A stretch of DNA of 64,000 nucleotides, taken from positions 124,001 to 188,000 of the forward strand of contig JAJYEX010000003.1 of NCBI GenBank assembly GCA_021785515.1, in the 5' to 3' direction. Of the stretch, positions 48,838 through 58,175 are shown in pieces. The position numbers were made by a program, and so were the translations under genes. The notes below the pieces were generated by a model that was not told where the DNA came from, did no database searches, and worked only from the letters and a program-made list of their open reading frames with translations. Positions within the stretch are counted from its first letter, which is position 1, and every line of letters starts with the position of its first letter. Source of the DNA: Pseudomonadota bacterium (GTDB lineage Bacteria; Pseudomonadota; Gammaproteobacteria; Acidiferrobacterales; UBA6901).

Positions 48838-50001
48838 TAGTTATCGTGCTTCGTTCTTCCTGGAACCAATGCGGCGATTGGCGCGAATGACCTTCTGGAG
48901 AAGGTCACTGGCCTTGGCGGTCCAGACGAACGGTTTGGGGTTCTCGTTATGCGCGGCGATGTACTCCTCGATAGCGGCAATGAGTTCGGGCGCGCTGCGA
49001 AAGACGCTGCGTTTCAGGCGATCCGTGGAAATGCCACGGAAGAAGCGCTCGACCATGTTGAGCCAGGAAGCGGACGTTGGTGCGGAATGGACATGGAAAC
49101 GCGGATGTTTCTCAAGCCATTTCTTGACCTTGGGATGCTTGTGCGTCGCGTGGTTGTCGCAGACCAAATGCAGTTTCTTGTCCTTGGGCGTCTCGTGGTT
49201 GATCCGCCGCAGGAAGTCGAGCCATTCGGCAGGGCGGTGGCGCTCGGCACAGCAAGAGATCACCGAACCATCCAGTGTGCTCATTGCCGCGAACAGCGTG
49301 GTCGTGCCGTTGCGCTTGTAGTCGTGGGTCATCGTTTCCGCTTACCCCTTCTTCCGCGGCAAACCGGGCTGGGTGCGGTCGAGTGTCTGCGCCCGGGGTT
49401 TCTCCCCGCCGCACAGCACCAAGGCGTGCTGCGGTGGAGAGATGTACAGGCCGACGATGTCTTCGAGCTTCTCCATGAACTTTGGATCGCGCGACACCTT
49501 GAAGGGCTCGATGAGATGCGGCTTAAGACTGTTAGCCTTCCACACCTTGAGTACCGTGGTATCCGAGATGCCGAGCTCGGCGGCGAGCTTGCGGGTGCTC
49601 CAGTGGGCCGCCCCCTGCGGCTTGGTCTGTGTGGTGATGCGCACGATTTCGGCCGCGTCGATGCGCGGTTTGCGCCCGCTGCGCGGCAAGTCCGCCAGAA
49701 TGGCCTCGATGCCGCCTGCAGCGAACCGGCCGCGCCAACGCGCCGCCTGAATCCGGCCGATGCCCAGTTGCCGCGCGATGTCACGATCTCCCAAGCCTTC
49801 GCCGGCGAGCAGCACAATGCGCGCTCGCCTGGCGGCCCGCACATCAATCGTCCGGGATCGAAGCATGCGCTTTAACATGGCTTGCTGTTCTTCGCTCACC
49901 ACAATTGCCTTTGCCGTTCTCATCGTGCGTTCCGCTCATGGGACGCACGTAGGACATCAGCAACGGTAAGCTGGTTTCATTAATTAGCAAGCACTACACT
50001 A
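48838..50001 (-). mobile_element. IS630-family element, inactivated
   Basis: Ends are set by TA dinucleotides (48838-48839 and 50000-50001) flanking imperfect inverted ends: GTTATCGTGCTT on the left and GTGTAGTGCTT as the reverse complement of the right. The length of about 1.16 kb fits IS630 elements, which duplicate TA. The transposase is interrupted; see the pseudogene entry. Confidence 0.65.
48841..49923 (-). pseudogene. IS630-family transposase, interrupted by an in-frame stop
   Basis: The first part starts at 49923 (MRTAKAIVVSEEQQAML) and has the HTH region AARWRGRFAAGGIEA. It runs to DRTQPGLPRKKG, then TAA at 49342-49344. The same frame continues AETMTHDYKRNG and reaches the catalytic Asp in VCDNHATHKHPKV and Glu in WLNMVERFFRG. 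The first catalytic Asp, normally C-x-D-E-K, reads CGGEK, so it is missing. With a stop codon and a lost Asp the enzyme should be inactive. Confidence 0.8.
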
Positions 50002-50449
50002 GGCTGCTGTCCGGAAATTGGGGTCCGCTTGTAGCTGCCGGATAGGGGGGTTCGTCCGCTGGATGGCAACGTCTTTTCGCGGCGCACTTCAGCATGTCCT
50101 TAAATGTCTTTTACCCCTTAAATGGCATGCTTCAGTGGGACCGTCGCAGGCGCCGACTGTGCAGGTTCCGTGCTGATGAATTGCCCGGTGACCCGGGGTA
50201 TCTTATAATCCACTCGCTTTTTGATTTACCAGTCAGTAAAAGATGCCACTCTTGTCCAACGCAAATCTTGAGAAACCTGCCCTGGACAGCATCTGACGGG
50301 TCTCGCTGGCCCCGTCATGGGCATCAGGGCGCGCAAAGGGTTCCAGAAATGCCCATTTTGCAACCGTTGCGGCTGTCCCTGCTGTTTTGGACCGCAGTGA
50401 AAAGATGCTTTGCTTATAACAATTAAGGATCTGCTCCGCTAGTACCCAC
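50002..50449. other. Intergenic DNA between the IS and the propeller remnant
   Basis: About 450 bases. One frame at 50094-50426 has no recognisable family and an odd composition. Nothing else is supported. Confidence 0.35.
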
Positions 50450-50700
50450 GCCTTGGACGGCATGCTTGCCGTGTCTGAGATGGAGTTCATCGGACCCCGG
50501 TCTCCGTTGACGACTGCGCCCTATACCCAGGGTGCCCTGTCGTACGGGATCGCGGTCGACGGTTCCGGCAAAGTGGGGGTTTGGAGCCACGGTAACGGAA
50601 AGCCGGACACGTTGGCAGGGGCAGTAACCTCACCGAGTTCATGAACTGCAGTGCAGCCGTGCCCACACCACCGGTGAAACAGCCAAAATTGTGGGCGACC
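50450..50700 (+). pseudogene. Propeller-lipoprotein paralogue remnant (C-terminal piece)
   Basis: The frame from ATG 50480 reads MEF, APYTQGALSYGIAVDGSGK and on to GNGKPDTLAG. A neighbouring frame then reads GSNLTEFMNC and PPVKQPKL. The last blade of the intact gene at 50890 reads IAGALPYAIAIDGSGN and ends ESNLTEIMN and LVNQPK. The same order with one frameshift shows a decayed copy just upstream of the intact gene. Confidence 0.62.
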
Positions 50701-50889
50701 CGTGAGGTTGGGACGACGGGTTTTCCGTTGCACAACCGCGTGGCCGGACACATCGTCCGTGAATGAGGATCTTGGCGTCGAACGTGAGAAGATCATGCGC
50801 TGAGTCTTACCGGCTTCAGGGAGAGTGTGATCCCGGCCATGATATACAACCGATACACACAGCCATCCATAACGATCGAGGGGAGTCTT

Positions 50890-52119
50890 ATGTCATTCCG
50901 TTTCCGCACTGTCTGGTTTGCGTTTCGGGCGTTGTTTCTCATGGCGACGACACTTGCTCTTACGGCCTGTGGGGGTGGCGGAGGGAGTTCGGCAGCAGCC
51001 CCAACGTCCTCGACTTCCTCAACTTCCTCAACGGGCCCCACCATTGCGACCTATGTCACGGGCGAGCATCCCTGGGGGATTGCCATCGATGCCTCCGGCA
51101 ATGTGTGGGTCGCGAACTATGGTAATGGGACGGGCGCGACAGGTACTACGACCGGGGACAGCAATATCATGGAGTTCAGTTCAAGCGGCACGCTGCTTAA
51201 TACCTACATTGCGGGTAGTGAGCCGGGGGCGATGGCCATCGACGGCTCCGGCAACGTGTGGGTCCCGAACTGGGGCAACGGTATTGCCGGTAGCGCGGCG
51301 GGGAACAGCAACATCATGGAGTTGAATTCAAGCGGTGTGAAACTTGGAACCGACATCGCTGGGGTTCATCCTGACTTCATCACCATCGACGGCTCCGGCG
51401 ATGCGTGGGTCGCAAACTGGGGCGCGACGGGGACCAGCGTCGCCGGCACTGCGAGCGGCGACAGCAACATCATGAAATTCAGTCCGACGGGTGCGAATCT
51501 TGGGACCTACACCGCCGGGGTTCATCCGACTTCGATCGCCATCGACAGCACCGGCAATGTATGGGTCGTGAACAATGGCAACGGCACGCCAGGCACCGCG
51601 ACCGGGGACAGCAACATCATGGAGTTAAGCTCAAGCGGCACGCTGCTTAATACCGACGTTGCGGGTGCATATCCGGTCATGATCGCCATCGACGGCGCTG
51701 GCAACATGTGGGTCGTGAACTTTGGCAACGGCACGCCAGGCACCGCGACCGGGGACAGCAATGTCATGGAGTTCAGTTCAAGCGGCACGTTGCTTAATAC
51801 CTACGTTGCGGGTGCATATCCGTACTGGCTCGCCATCGACGGCTCCGGCAACGTGTGGGTCGTGGACAATGGCAACGACACGCCAGGCACCGCGACCGGG
51901 GACAGCAATGTCATGGAGTTGAGTCCAAGCGGCACGGTGCTTCATACCTACATCGCCGGTGCCCTTCCGTATGCGATTGCCATCGACGGCTCCGGCAACG
52001 TGTGGGTGCCGAACTGGGGCAACGGCACACCCGGCACCGCAAGCTTAGAGAGCAACCTAACCGAGATCATGAACTCCGCAACCGGCGTGCTTACGCCGCT
52101 GGTGAACCAGCCGAAATAG
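50890..52119 (+). CDS. Seven-blade NHL/Vgb-type propeller lipoprotein
   Basis: ATG 50890 after GAGGGGAGTCTT. 409 residues. A lipoprotein signal (LMATTLALTAC, lipobox LTAC), Gly/Ser linker, then seven repeats of 45-50 residues, each with an IAIDGSGNVWV-type core. The repeats are near-identical at DNA level around 51597, 51747 and 51891 (period 144-150), implying recent internal duplication. NHL/Vgb propellers are usually extracytoplasmic binding or lyase scaffolds. A remnant paralogue lies just upstream. Confidence 0.85.
   Translation: MSFRFRTVWFAFRALFLMATTLALTACGGGGGSSAAAPTSSTSSTSSTGPTIATYVTGEHPWGIAIDASGNVWVANYGNGTGATGTTTGDSNIMEFSSSGTLLNTYIAGSEPGAMAIDGSGNVWVPNWGNGIAGSAAGNSNIMELNSSGVKLGTDIAGVHPDFITIDGSGDAWVANWGATGTSVAGTASGDSNIMKFSPTGANLGTYTAGVHPTSIAIDSTGNVWVVNNGNGTPGTATGDSNIMELSSSGTLLNTDVAGAYPVMIAIDGAGNMWVVNFGNGTPGTATGDSNVMEFSSSGTLLNTYVAGAYPYWLAIDGSGNVWVVDNGNDTPGTATGDSNVMELSPSGTVLHTYIAGALPYAIAIDGSGNVWVPNWGNGTPGTASLESNLTEIMNSATGVLTPLVNQPK
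51597..51930 (+). repeat. Internal tandem DNA repeats of the propeller gene
   Basis: The string ACCGCGACCGGGGACAGCAA recurs at 51597, 51747 and 51891. Spacing of 150 and 144 bases equals one blade, so blades can gain or lose copies by slippage or recombination. Confidence 0.75.
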
Positions 52120-52540
52120 CAGGCTTCCGCAGAGTCGGGTATAAAGCGCCTGTCACCGGGAAAGCCGCGCACGGTGCCGATCCAAAGCCTTCGCATGTTG
52201 GTATCGGCACCGTGCGCCACACACGTGGATGCCAGGGATCACGGGACAGCATCCCACCCAGGATAATCCTGCGTCCAGCAGTGCCTATCGGCTTACCGGG
52301 AGACGCAGGTGCTGTCCGCTACCGTGCTCGGGTGCTCATCTGCCGGCGCTGCGTGTCGTCTGCCGGCGCTACTGCACAAAGGGGCTTGTGCGTGGCGGGG
52401 ATGTGTGCCGGAAACGACAGTCTGCGGCAGCGCAGCGTTACCGCCCGCAGCTACCAGAGCCCCTGAAGCAGACGGCCCGCACGCGCCGCTACCGCGCGCA
52501 CTGCGCGGATGCTTCCATGGCGTCCATGCGCTCCCTTTCC
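52120..52540. other. Spacer between propeller gene and ettA fragment
   Basis: Holds the long hairpin at 52167-52217 and a small duplicated TCTGCCGGCGCT (near 52340 and 52360). No gene is supported. Confidence 0.4.
52167..52217. terminator. Long near-perfect hairpin after the propeller gene
   Basis: GCGCACGGTGCCGAT (52167-52181) pairs exactly with ATCGGCACCGTGCGC (52203-52217). An inner CCAA/TTGG extends the stem with one bulge, 48 bases after the stop. There is no T tract, so a terminator or the end of a transposable fragment are both possible. Confidence 0.5.
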
Positions 52541-52759
52541 GGAACCGTTCAGTCCGGGTACGCCGATCTTCGCTCCGGGAAAGAATGACAGCGAAATGTC
52601 CTTGAGGATTTCGCGTTTTGGCGGCACCACTTTGCCGACGCGGTGCATGGTATAGATATATTGCTGTGACAGGATGCCTTCAGCGCTAGTGGGCAGGGAA
52701 TGGCCGGGGTGTGTGATGTCCGGGGGCTAGAGGGTACCCTCTGCCCGGCATCCGTGGCA
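52541..52759. repeat. 219-bp direct repeat, copy 2 (ettA 5' fragment, truncated)
   Basis: Matches 48487-48705. It encodes the first residues of EttA on the minus strand ([16 protein letters not shown] and on to GLNGSGK) and then stops matching at 52541. The start codon of the copy is changed (CTG for ATG), so it makes no product. Its downstream neighbour is the FimX-like gene. Confidence 0.9.
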
Positions 52760-52770
52760 CGGACCGCGGG

Positions 52771-54903
52771 TTAGCGTTCGGGGCGTGTCCAGCCGGCCGT
52801 GGCCTGGTCCGAATCGATGGACTCGCCGGCGAAATTGTAGTTCAAATCCATGTCCGGAAGCTGGAAATAGTTGCCCTGCACGTATTCGATGCCGTAATTC
52901 CACAGTACCGCGAGACTGGCGGCATCTTCGACGTTTTTGATGATGACGCGGCGGTTTTCCTTGCCGGCGTCTTCGATCAGTTGCTGCACCACCGCTGCGC
53001 CACCAACCTTTTCGATCAGCGCGTGCACCAGCGTATTGTCGATCTTGAGGTAATCCAGGGATTGCGGCAACGGTGGCTTGCCGAGCCTGCGGCCAAAGTC
53101 ATCGGCGGCAAAGCGGCAGCCCAGCTTGCGCAGGGCGGCCATGAAGCCCAGGGATTTCTGTGTTTCCTCGGCCAGGACCATCTCGTTGATTTCGAAGACC
53201 AGCGATCCCCCCTTTACGCCCGTCTCGCGCAGGGCCTCGAGTATGATGATCGGCAGTTCCACGTCGAGCACGGCCGCGCGCGACAGGTTGACGAACAGCG
53301 TCGCCCGGCGGTGGGCGGTACGCAGGTTGCGCAGAGACTCGAGAGCCCGCCGCACCACCTGACGGTCTATGTCCCCGGACAGCCCGGCCTGTTCGGCGGT
53401 GGGCATGAATTCACCCGCGGTCATCAGTTCGGTGCTGCCGGTCGCCAGGCGAACCAGCACTTCGTAGTTTTCCGACGGGTTGCCGTGCAAGTTCACGATC
53501 GGTTGATATAACAGTCGCAGACCGTCATTGCGCAGCGCGTTCTCGATGGCCTTTGGGATCGGGGTGCCGCGATCGATACGGTGAACCGTGGCGGATGGAC
53601 GGTCTGGTACGGCCTCGACGACGACCGGCGGAGCCTCGGCCGCGCTCTGCAGTTCCGCGGCCCGCGCCTGGTAGGCGAGCGCCAGCACCTGTTCCACGCC
53701 GTTGATCGAAGCGTCTATGACGGCAACCCCGGCGGCACAACGGCAGGTGAGGGGTTTGCCGTCATGGGCCATGCTGATTTCCTCGAATTCGCCGCTGATC
53801 GTGGCCGCCGCGTCCGCCCCGGGCCGTTCGGTGTAATCCGGCAGCAGCACGGCGAATTCATCGGGGCCCAGGCGCGCCAGGATGTCTCCGTCGCGCAGCT
53901 TTGCGCGCAGGTGCTCGGCCAGCTGTACGATCAGGCGGTCGCCGACGGCATATCCGTGCCGGTCGTTGATCTCGCGCAGCTGCACGAGGTCAAGATGCAG
54001 CGCGACCGCGGTCCGGCCGCCCCCCTTTGCTGTGGTGACGGCATCGCCCAGTGCTTTCAGAAAATAGTCCCGGTTGTACAGGCCCGTGAGCGGATCGTGG
54101 TCGTGCAGGAACTGCAACCGGTCCTCGATGTGTTTCTGCCGCGAGACGTCGGTCACCCTGATTTGGTGCCAGCTCTCGCCGTCCATGCGGATTGCCGAAA
54201 TCGTGATCTCGGCCGGAAACTGTGAGCCGTCCTTGCGGATCGCCGTGAGTTCATCGACCCGCACGCCATCGGGGGTGCGTGCCGCCTTGCGGAATTGTTC
54301 CTTCAGGCGCACATGCTGGGAGCGGTCGATCAGATTGAGAACCGGGATTTCCTCGAGTTCCTTGACATCGTTGTATCCGAACAGGCCGAGATAGGCGCGA
54401 TTCGCGCTGGTGTGCATGCCGTCCTGGCTGTAGCAGATGGCGTCGTGCGAACCGTCTACGAGTGCCTGGTAGCGCTCCTGCATTTCCGCGAGCATCTGTC
54501 GCGTTTCGTTCAGGGCATCGCGGTCGCGAAAGACGGCGAGCTCACGTTCTATGACCGGTGCCAGGCGGGAGGCCTGGTTCTTGAAGACGATGTCCCGCGC
54601 ACCGGCCGCCATCAGTTCGGCCATGTCCGCAGCGCTGATCGTGCGCGTCATGAGGATGCAGGGGGGCGTGTGCTGCGTGTGCCTCAGGGCGTCGAGAATG
54701 GCGGGAACGGCAAGGTGCGGGACATCCGTCTCCGCGATGACCACGTCCCAGGACTCCCGTCCCAGTGCCGTGTGCAGCCCGGAAACATCCTGGATCCGCT
54801 GGCTCTTGGGCAGGTAGCCGGCATGGCGCAGCGCCTCGACAACCAGCTCGGCGTCATCCGGGGAATCGTCAATGATCAAGACGTGCAACAGTTTCTTGTC
54901 CAA
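52771..54903 (-). CDS. FimX-like REC-PAS-GGDEF-EAL protein with degenerate motifs
   Basis: The start is TTG 54903 (MDKKLLHVLIIDDSPDDAEL) with AGAGGT upstream; ATG alternatives add non-conserved residues. 710 residues. REC domain has a DDSPDD pocket, but the phospho-acceptor position reads IAETD, Glu for Asp. PAS, then a GGDEF domain whose motif is GPDEF, then an EAL domain whose motif is EVL (YEVLVRLATG). FimX of Pseudomonas, which binds c-di-GMP through an EVL domain and controls type IV pili, has the same layout. It is likely a c-di-GMP effector, not an enzyme. Confidence 0.8.
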   Translation of the reverse strand: MDKKLLHVLIIDDSPDDAELVVEALRHAGYLPKSQRIQDVSGLHTALGRESWDVVIAETDVPHLAVPAILDALRHTQHTPPCILMTRTISAADMAELMAAGARDIVFKNQASRLAPVIERELAVFRDRDALNETRQMLAEMQERYQALVDGSHDAICYSQDGMHTSANRAYLGLFGYNDVKELEEIPVLNLIDRSQHVRLKEQFRKAARTPDGVRVDELTAIRKDGSQFPAEITISAIRMDGESWHQIRVTDVSRQKHIEDRLQFLHDHDPLTGLYNRDYFLKALGDAVTTAKGGGRTAVALHLDLVQLREINDRHGYAVGDRLIVQLAEHLRAKLRDGDILARLGPDEFAVLLPDYTERPGADAAATISGEFEEISMAHDGKPLTCRCAAGVAVIDASINGVEQVLALAYQARAAELQSAAEAPPVVVEAVPDRPSATVHRIDRGTPIPKAIENALRNDGLRLLYQPIVNLHGNPSENYEVLVRLATGSTELMTAGEFMPTAEQAGLSGDIDRQVVRRALESLRNLRTAHRRATLFVNLSRAAVLDVELPIIILEALRETGVKGGSLVFEINEMVLAEETQKSLGFMAALRKLGCRFAADDFGRRLGKPPLPQSLDYLKIDNTLVHALIEKVGGAAVVQQLIEDAGKENRRVIIKNVEDAASLAVLWNYGIEYVQGNYFQLPDMDLNYNFAGESIDSDQATAGWTRPER

Positions 54904-55126
54904 CGAACGACCTCTAAAACGTGAAATTCCGGCGATGTGGCGGGCGGTTGCGTGCGTCTGCGGGTGGCTTCCGGGCCACGAAGGTCTCGCGAGCATGAGC
55001 CGTTCGGAATCGCGATGATTAAGCGCAATTATAACACACGCCCGCGGGGCGGGTGCGGGGGGCGGATACGCCACCGGCTGGCGTCGTCATTGACCCCGGC
55101 GCGGTCCACCGACCAAAATAGAAACA

Positions 55127-55762
55127 ATGCACTCGAACATCGCCATGCTGGGCAAAGAGCTGATCTCGCTGCTCACGATTCTGAGCCCATTCAATGTCTT
55201 GCCGGTGTACGTAACGCTGACCGTCGGCATGTCGGCACGGGCGCGCGAGTACGCCCTGCGCAAGACCCTGTCCGCCGTGTTCCTGACGCTGCTGCTGTTC
55301 CAGCTCGGCGGCCTGTATCTGTTTCAGATGCTGGGGATCCAGTTGCCGAGTTTCCAGATCGCCGGGGGGCTGATCATCGCCTCGGTGGCCTGGTCCATGC
55401 TGCACGCCAATCTATCGCGCACCCAGACCAGCCGCACGGAAGGGGCGGAGACCATGGAAAAGGACGACTTTTCCATCGTTCCGCTGGCCATCCCCATGCT
55501 CTCGGGTCCGGGGGCGATCACTACCGTGATCCTGCTGTCGCAGCAGCAGCACGGGGTGCGCGGCGATCTGACGCTCACCGCCGTGATCGCGTTGTCGACC
55601 TTGATACTTTACCCGGTGTTCCGCCTTGCCCAGCCGCTGTTCAGCTGGATGGGCGTGACCGGCACACGCATCCTCACGCGCATCATGGGGATGCTGCTTC
55701 TGGCCATTGCGGTGGAATTCATCATCCGGGGTATCGGGTACTCGTTCCCCGGAATGCGCTAG
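55127..55762 (+). CDS. MarC-family integral membrane protein
   Basis: 211 residues with six predicted transmembrane helices. The family signatures are LLTILSPFNVLPVYVTL in the first helix region, GGLIIASVAWSML, and IVPLAIPMLSGPGAITTVI in the centre. MarC/NAAT proteins are membrane proteins of uncertain substrate. Divergent from the FimX-like gene; convergent with argF 14 bases away. Confidence 0.92.
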   Translation: MHSNIAMLGKELISLLTILSPFNVLPVYVTLTVGMSARAREYALRKTLSAVFLTLLLFQLGGLYLFQMLGIQLPSFQIAGGLIIASVAWSMLHANLSRTQTSRTEGAETMEKDDFSIVPLAIPMLSGPGAITTVILLSQQQHGVRGDLTLTAVIALSTLILYPVFRLAQPLFSWMGVTGTRILTRIMGMLLLAIAVEFIIRGIGYSFPGMR

Positions 55763-55776
55763 GCGCGGCGCCGGCT

Positions 55777-56703
55777 TCAGTGTTCGCGACAGGCGCCGGT
55801 TGGGGCGAGCAGGAATTCGAGCAGGGCTTTCTGGGCATGGAGCCGGTTTTCGGCCTCGTCCCAGACCACGCTCTGGGGGCCGTCGATTACCGCTGCGTCC
55901 ACTTCATAGCCGCGATAGGCCGGCAGGCAGTGCATGAACACCGCATCCTTATGGGCCAGCCGCATGAGTTTGGAATCCACCATGTAGCCGGAAAAATCCT
56001 TCAGGCGCTGGGCCTTCTCGTCTTCCTGACCCATGCTGGCCCAGGTGTCGGTAATGACGATGTCAGCCCCCTGCGCCGCCGCCCGCGGGTCGTGCGTCAG
56101 GGTCACACAGTCGCTGGCGGTCGCGACGATGTCGGCGACCGGCTCGTAACCGGCCGGCGTGGCGATGATCAGCTTGAATCCGAAGCGCCTGGCGGCGTTG
56201 ATCCAGGAATTGCACACATTGTTGCCATCCCCGATCCACGCCGCGGTGCGCCCGGCAATCGGGCCGCGCGCCTCCACATAGGTCTGGATGTCGGCCAGGA
56301 GCTGGCAGGGGTGGTAGAGGTCGGTGAGCGCATTGATCACCGGCACGCGCGAATGCTCGGCGAAGCGAACCACCATCTCGTGCTCGTAGGCGCGGATGAC
56401 GATGACGTCGACCATGCGCGACATGACGCGTGCTGTGTCCTCGATCGGCTCGCCGCGGCCGAGATGCGTGTCCCGCGGGGACAGGAACAGACTGCTGCCC
56501 CCGAGCTGGCTCATGCCGGCTTCAAACGACACGCGTGTGCGTGTCGATGACTTCTCGAAGATCATCGCCATGGTTCGCTGCCGCAGAGGGATGTGCGCCG
56601 CACCCCGCCGGTGCATCGCCTTCAATTCAATGGCGCGCCCGAGCAGCTGTTCCAGTTCGGCGCTGCTCAAATCGAGCAGCGTGAGGAAGTGTCTTGGCTT
56701 CAC
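55777..56703 (-). CDS. argF: Ornithine carbamoyltransferase
   Basis: 308 residues. Carbamoyl-phosphate motif [21 protein letters not shown], ornithine-binding region with DTWASMGQ and the catalytic Cys in HCLPAYRG. Converts ornithine and carbamoyl phosphate to citrulline. The ATG overlaps the argD stop by four bases (ATGA), so argD and argF form one operon of arginine synthesis. Confidence 0.97.
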   Translation of the reverse strand: MKPRHFLTLLDLSSAELEQLLGRAIELKAMHRRGAAHIPLRQRTMAMIFEKSSTRTRVSFEAGMSQLGGSSLFLSPRDTHLGRGEPIEDTARVMSRMVDVIVIRAYEHEMVVRFAEHSRVPVINALTDLYHPCQLLADIQTYVEARGPIAGRTAAWIGDGNNVCNSWINAARRFGFKLIIATPAGYEPVADIVATASDCVTLTHDPRAAAQGADIVITDTWASMGQEDEKAQRLKDFSGYMVDSKLMRLAHKDAVFMHCLPAYRGYEVDAAVIDGPQSVVWDEAENRLHAQKALLEFLLAPTGACREH

Positions 56704-57902
56704 GATGCTGCGCCCCGGGCAGGGGCCGATGCAAGGAAATCCCGCGTCAGCCAGCCCACCATCCGCACGATCTCGTCTGCCTCCGCATCCGAGATGATCA
56801 GCGGCGGCAGCAGCCGCACCACCCGTTCGCTGGTGACGTTGATCAGTAGCCCGGCGTCCAGGGCGAGACGCATGAGTTCCTTGCAGGGACGGTCGAGTTC
56901 CACCGCAAGCATCAAGCCCTTGCCGCGAATGTCCTTGACCCCGGGCACGGATGCCAGTTCTTGCCGCAGTCCGTCGAGCATACGCGTGCCGAGCTCGGCG
57001 GCGCGCCGGTCGAGCTGTTCACTGCGGAGGATGTCCAGGACTTCGAGCGCAACCCGGCAGACCAGCGGGTTGCCACTGAAGGTCGACCCGTGATTACCCG
57101 CCTGGAATACACCCGCGGCAGTGCCGCGGGCGAGACAGGCCCCGATCGGCACGCCGTTGCCCAGACCCTTCGCCAAGGTCATAACGTCTGGCGTGACCCC
57201 CTCGTGCTGGCAGGCGAACCATCTGCCCGTGCGACCCATGCCGGTCTGGATCTCGTCGAACATGAGCAGCCAGCCGCGCTCGTCGCAGATGCGGCGTAGC
57301 TCGCGGAGGTATCCCGCGTCCGGCACGACAATGCCGCCTTCGCCGGTTATGGGTTCCACCAGCACGGCCACGACGTCCTGGTTGCGTTCGCCGACCTGCG
57401 CGACCGATGCCGCATCGTTGTATGGCACCCGGTAGAATCCCTGTACGAGCGGCTCGAACCCGGCCTGGATCTTGCGGTTGCCGGTGGCGCTGAGTGTAGC
57501 CAGGGTACGTCCGTGGAAGCTGCCTTCCGTGACGATGATTCCCGGCGTGAGGATCTTGCGCTGATGCCCATAAAGGCGGGCAAGCTTGATGGCGGCCTCG
57601 TTGGCTTCGGCGCCCGAGTTGCAGAAGAATACGTTGTCCATGCCGGCCAGACTGCAAAGCTCATCCGCCAGCTGCGCCTGCAGCGGCACCTCGTACCAGT
57701 TGGAGGTGTGGAGCAGCTTTGCGGCCTGGTCGCACAGCGCGCTGGTAATGCGCGGATGCGCGTGCCCGAGACCGCACACCGCGATTCCCGCCAGCGCATC
57801 CAGATATTTGCGGCCGTTCACGTCCCACAGCGATGCCCCCTGTCCGCGCGCGAAGGCGACGGGCAGCGGGCTGAACACTGGCATCTGGTGGGAGGTCGTC
57901 AT
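56700..57902 (-). CDS. argD: Acetylornithine aminotransferase
   Basis: 400 residues from 57902 ([18 protein letters not shown]). Fold-type I PLP enzyme: [34 protein letters not shown], and the PLP Lys in [11 protein letters not shown]. It also may act as succinyl-diaminopimelate aminotransferase. No strong Shine-Dalgarno is seen before the ATG. A hairpin and T tract end 16 bases upstream of it. The gene is first of the argD-argF operon. Confidence 0.95.
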   Translation of the reverse strand: MTTSHQMPVFSPLPVAFARGQGASLWDVNGRKYLDALAGIAVCGLGHAHPRITSALCDQAAKLLHTSNWYEVPLQAQLADELCSLAGMDNVFFCNSGAEANEAAIKLARLYGHQRKILTPGIIVTEGSFHGRTLATLSATGNRKIQAGFEPLVQGFYRVPYNDAASVAQVGERNQDVVAVLVEPITGEGGIVVPDAGYLRELRRICDERGWLLMFDEIQTGMGRTGRWFACQHEGVTPDVMTLAKGLGNGVPIGACLARGTAAGVFQAGNHGSTFSGNPLVCRVALEVLDILRSEQLDRRAAELGTRMLDGLRQELASVPGVKDIRGKGLMLAVELDRPCKELMRLALDAGLLINVTSERVVRLLPPLIISDAEADEIVRMVGWLTRDFLASAPARGAAS

Positions 57903-57916
57903 CAGTTTTGCCAACA

Positions 57917-57950
57917 CCAAAAACATAAAAGCGCCCTGCAAGCAGGGCGC
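57917..57950 (-). terminator. Hairpin plus T tract in the argD leader (possible attenuator)
   Basis: On the minus strand GCGCCCTGC, a two-base loop and GCAGGGCGC are followed by TTTTATGTTTTTGG, ending 14 bases before the argD ATG. This is the form of an intrinsic terminator, but the divergent gene upstream leaves nothing else to terminate, so attenuation of argDF is likely. Confidence 0.6.
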
Positions 57951-57988
57951 CGCGATCATCGCCAGTAGCGGTCACAATGGTGCTGTTA

Positions 57989-58017
57989 ACAATAACTCAA
58001 ACTCAGGGATTAGCCAA
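57989..58017 (-). promoter_or_regulatory. Putative argD promoter
   Basis: On the minus strand TTGGCT, a 17-base spacer and TATTGT, at 58017-57989. Transcription would begin near 57982 and pass through the hairpin at 57950-57917. Confidence 0.4.
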
Positions 58018-58175
58018 ATGCGGCGCCCAGGTTTTTCTTGGTCGTCGCCACGGCCCGGCATGAAGGATTGCCACCGCCGGCGCGAAACGCCCGGAACCTG
58101 CGTCCGGCTCCGTGGCGATTGTCACTTGGCTTGCGGTAAGATGTCGGCGGCAGCCACTTCGCAGGGGGGGGTCGC

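Noticed and set aside
50094-50426. Frame of 110 codons between the IS and the propeller remnant
   Set aside because: No Shine-Dalgarno, no recognisable fold, basic-rich composition typical of a chance frame.
52451-52648. Minus-strand frame beginning with the EttA N-terminus
   Set aside because: It is the truncated second copy of the ettA repeat; the true start codon is mutated, so it is listed as a repeat, not a gene.
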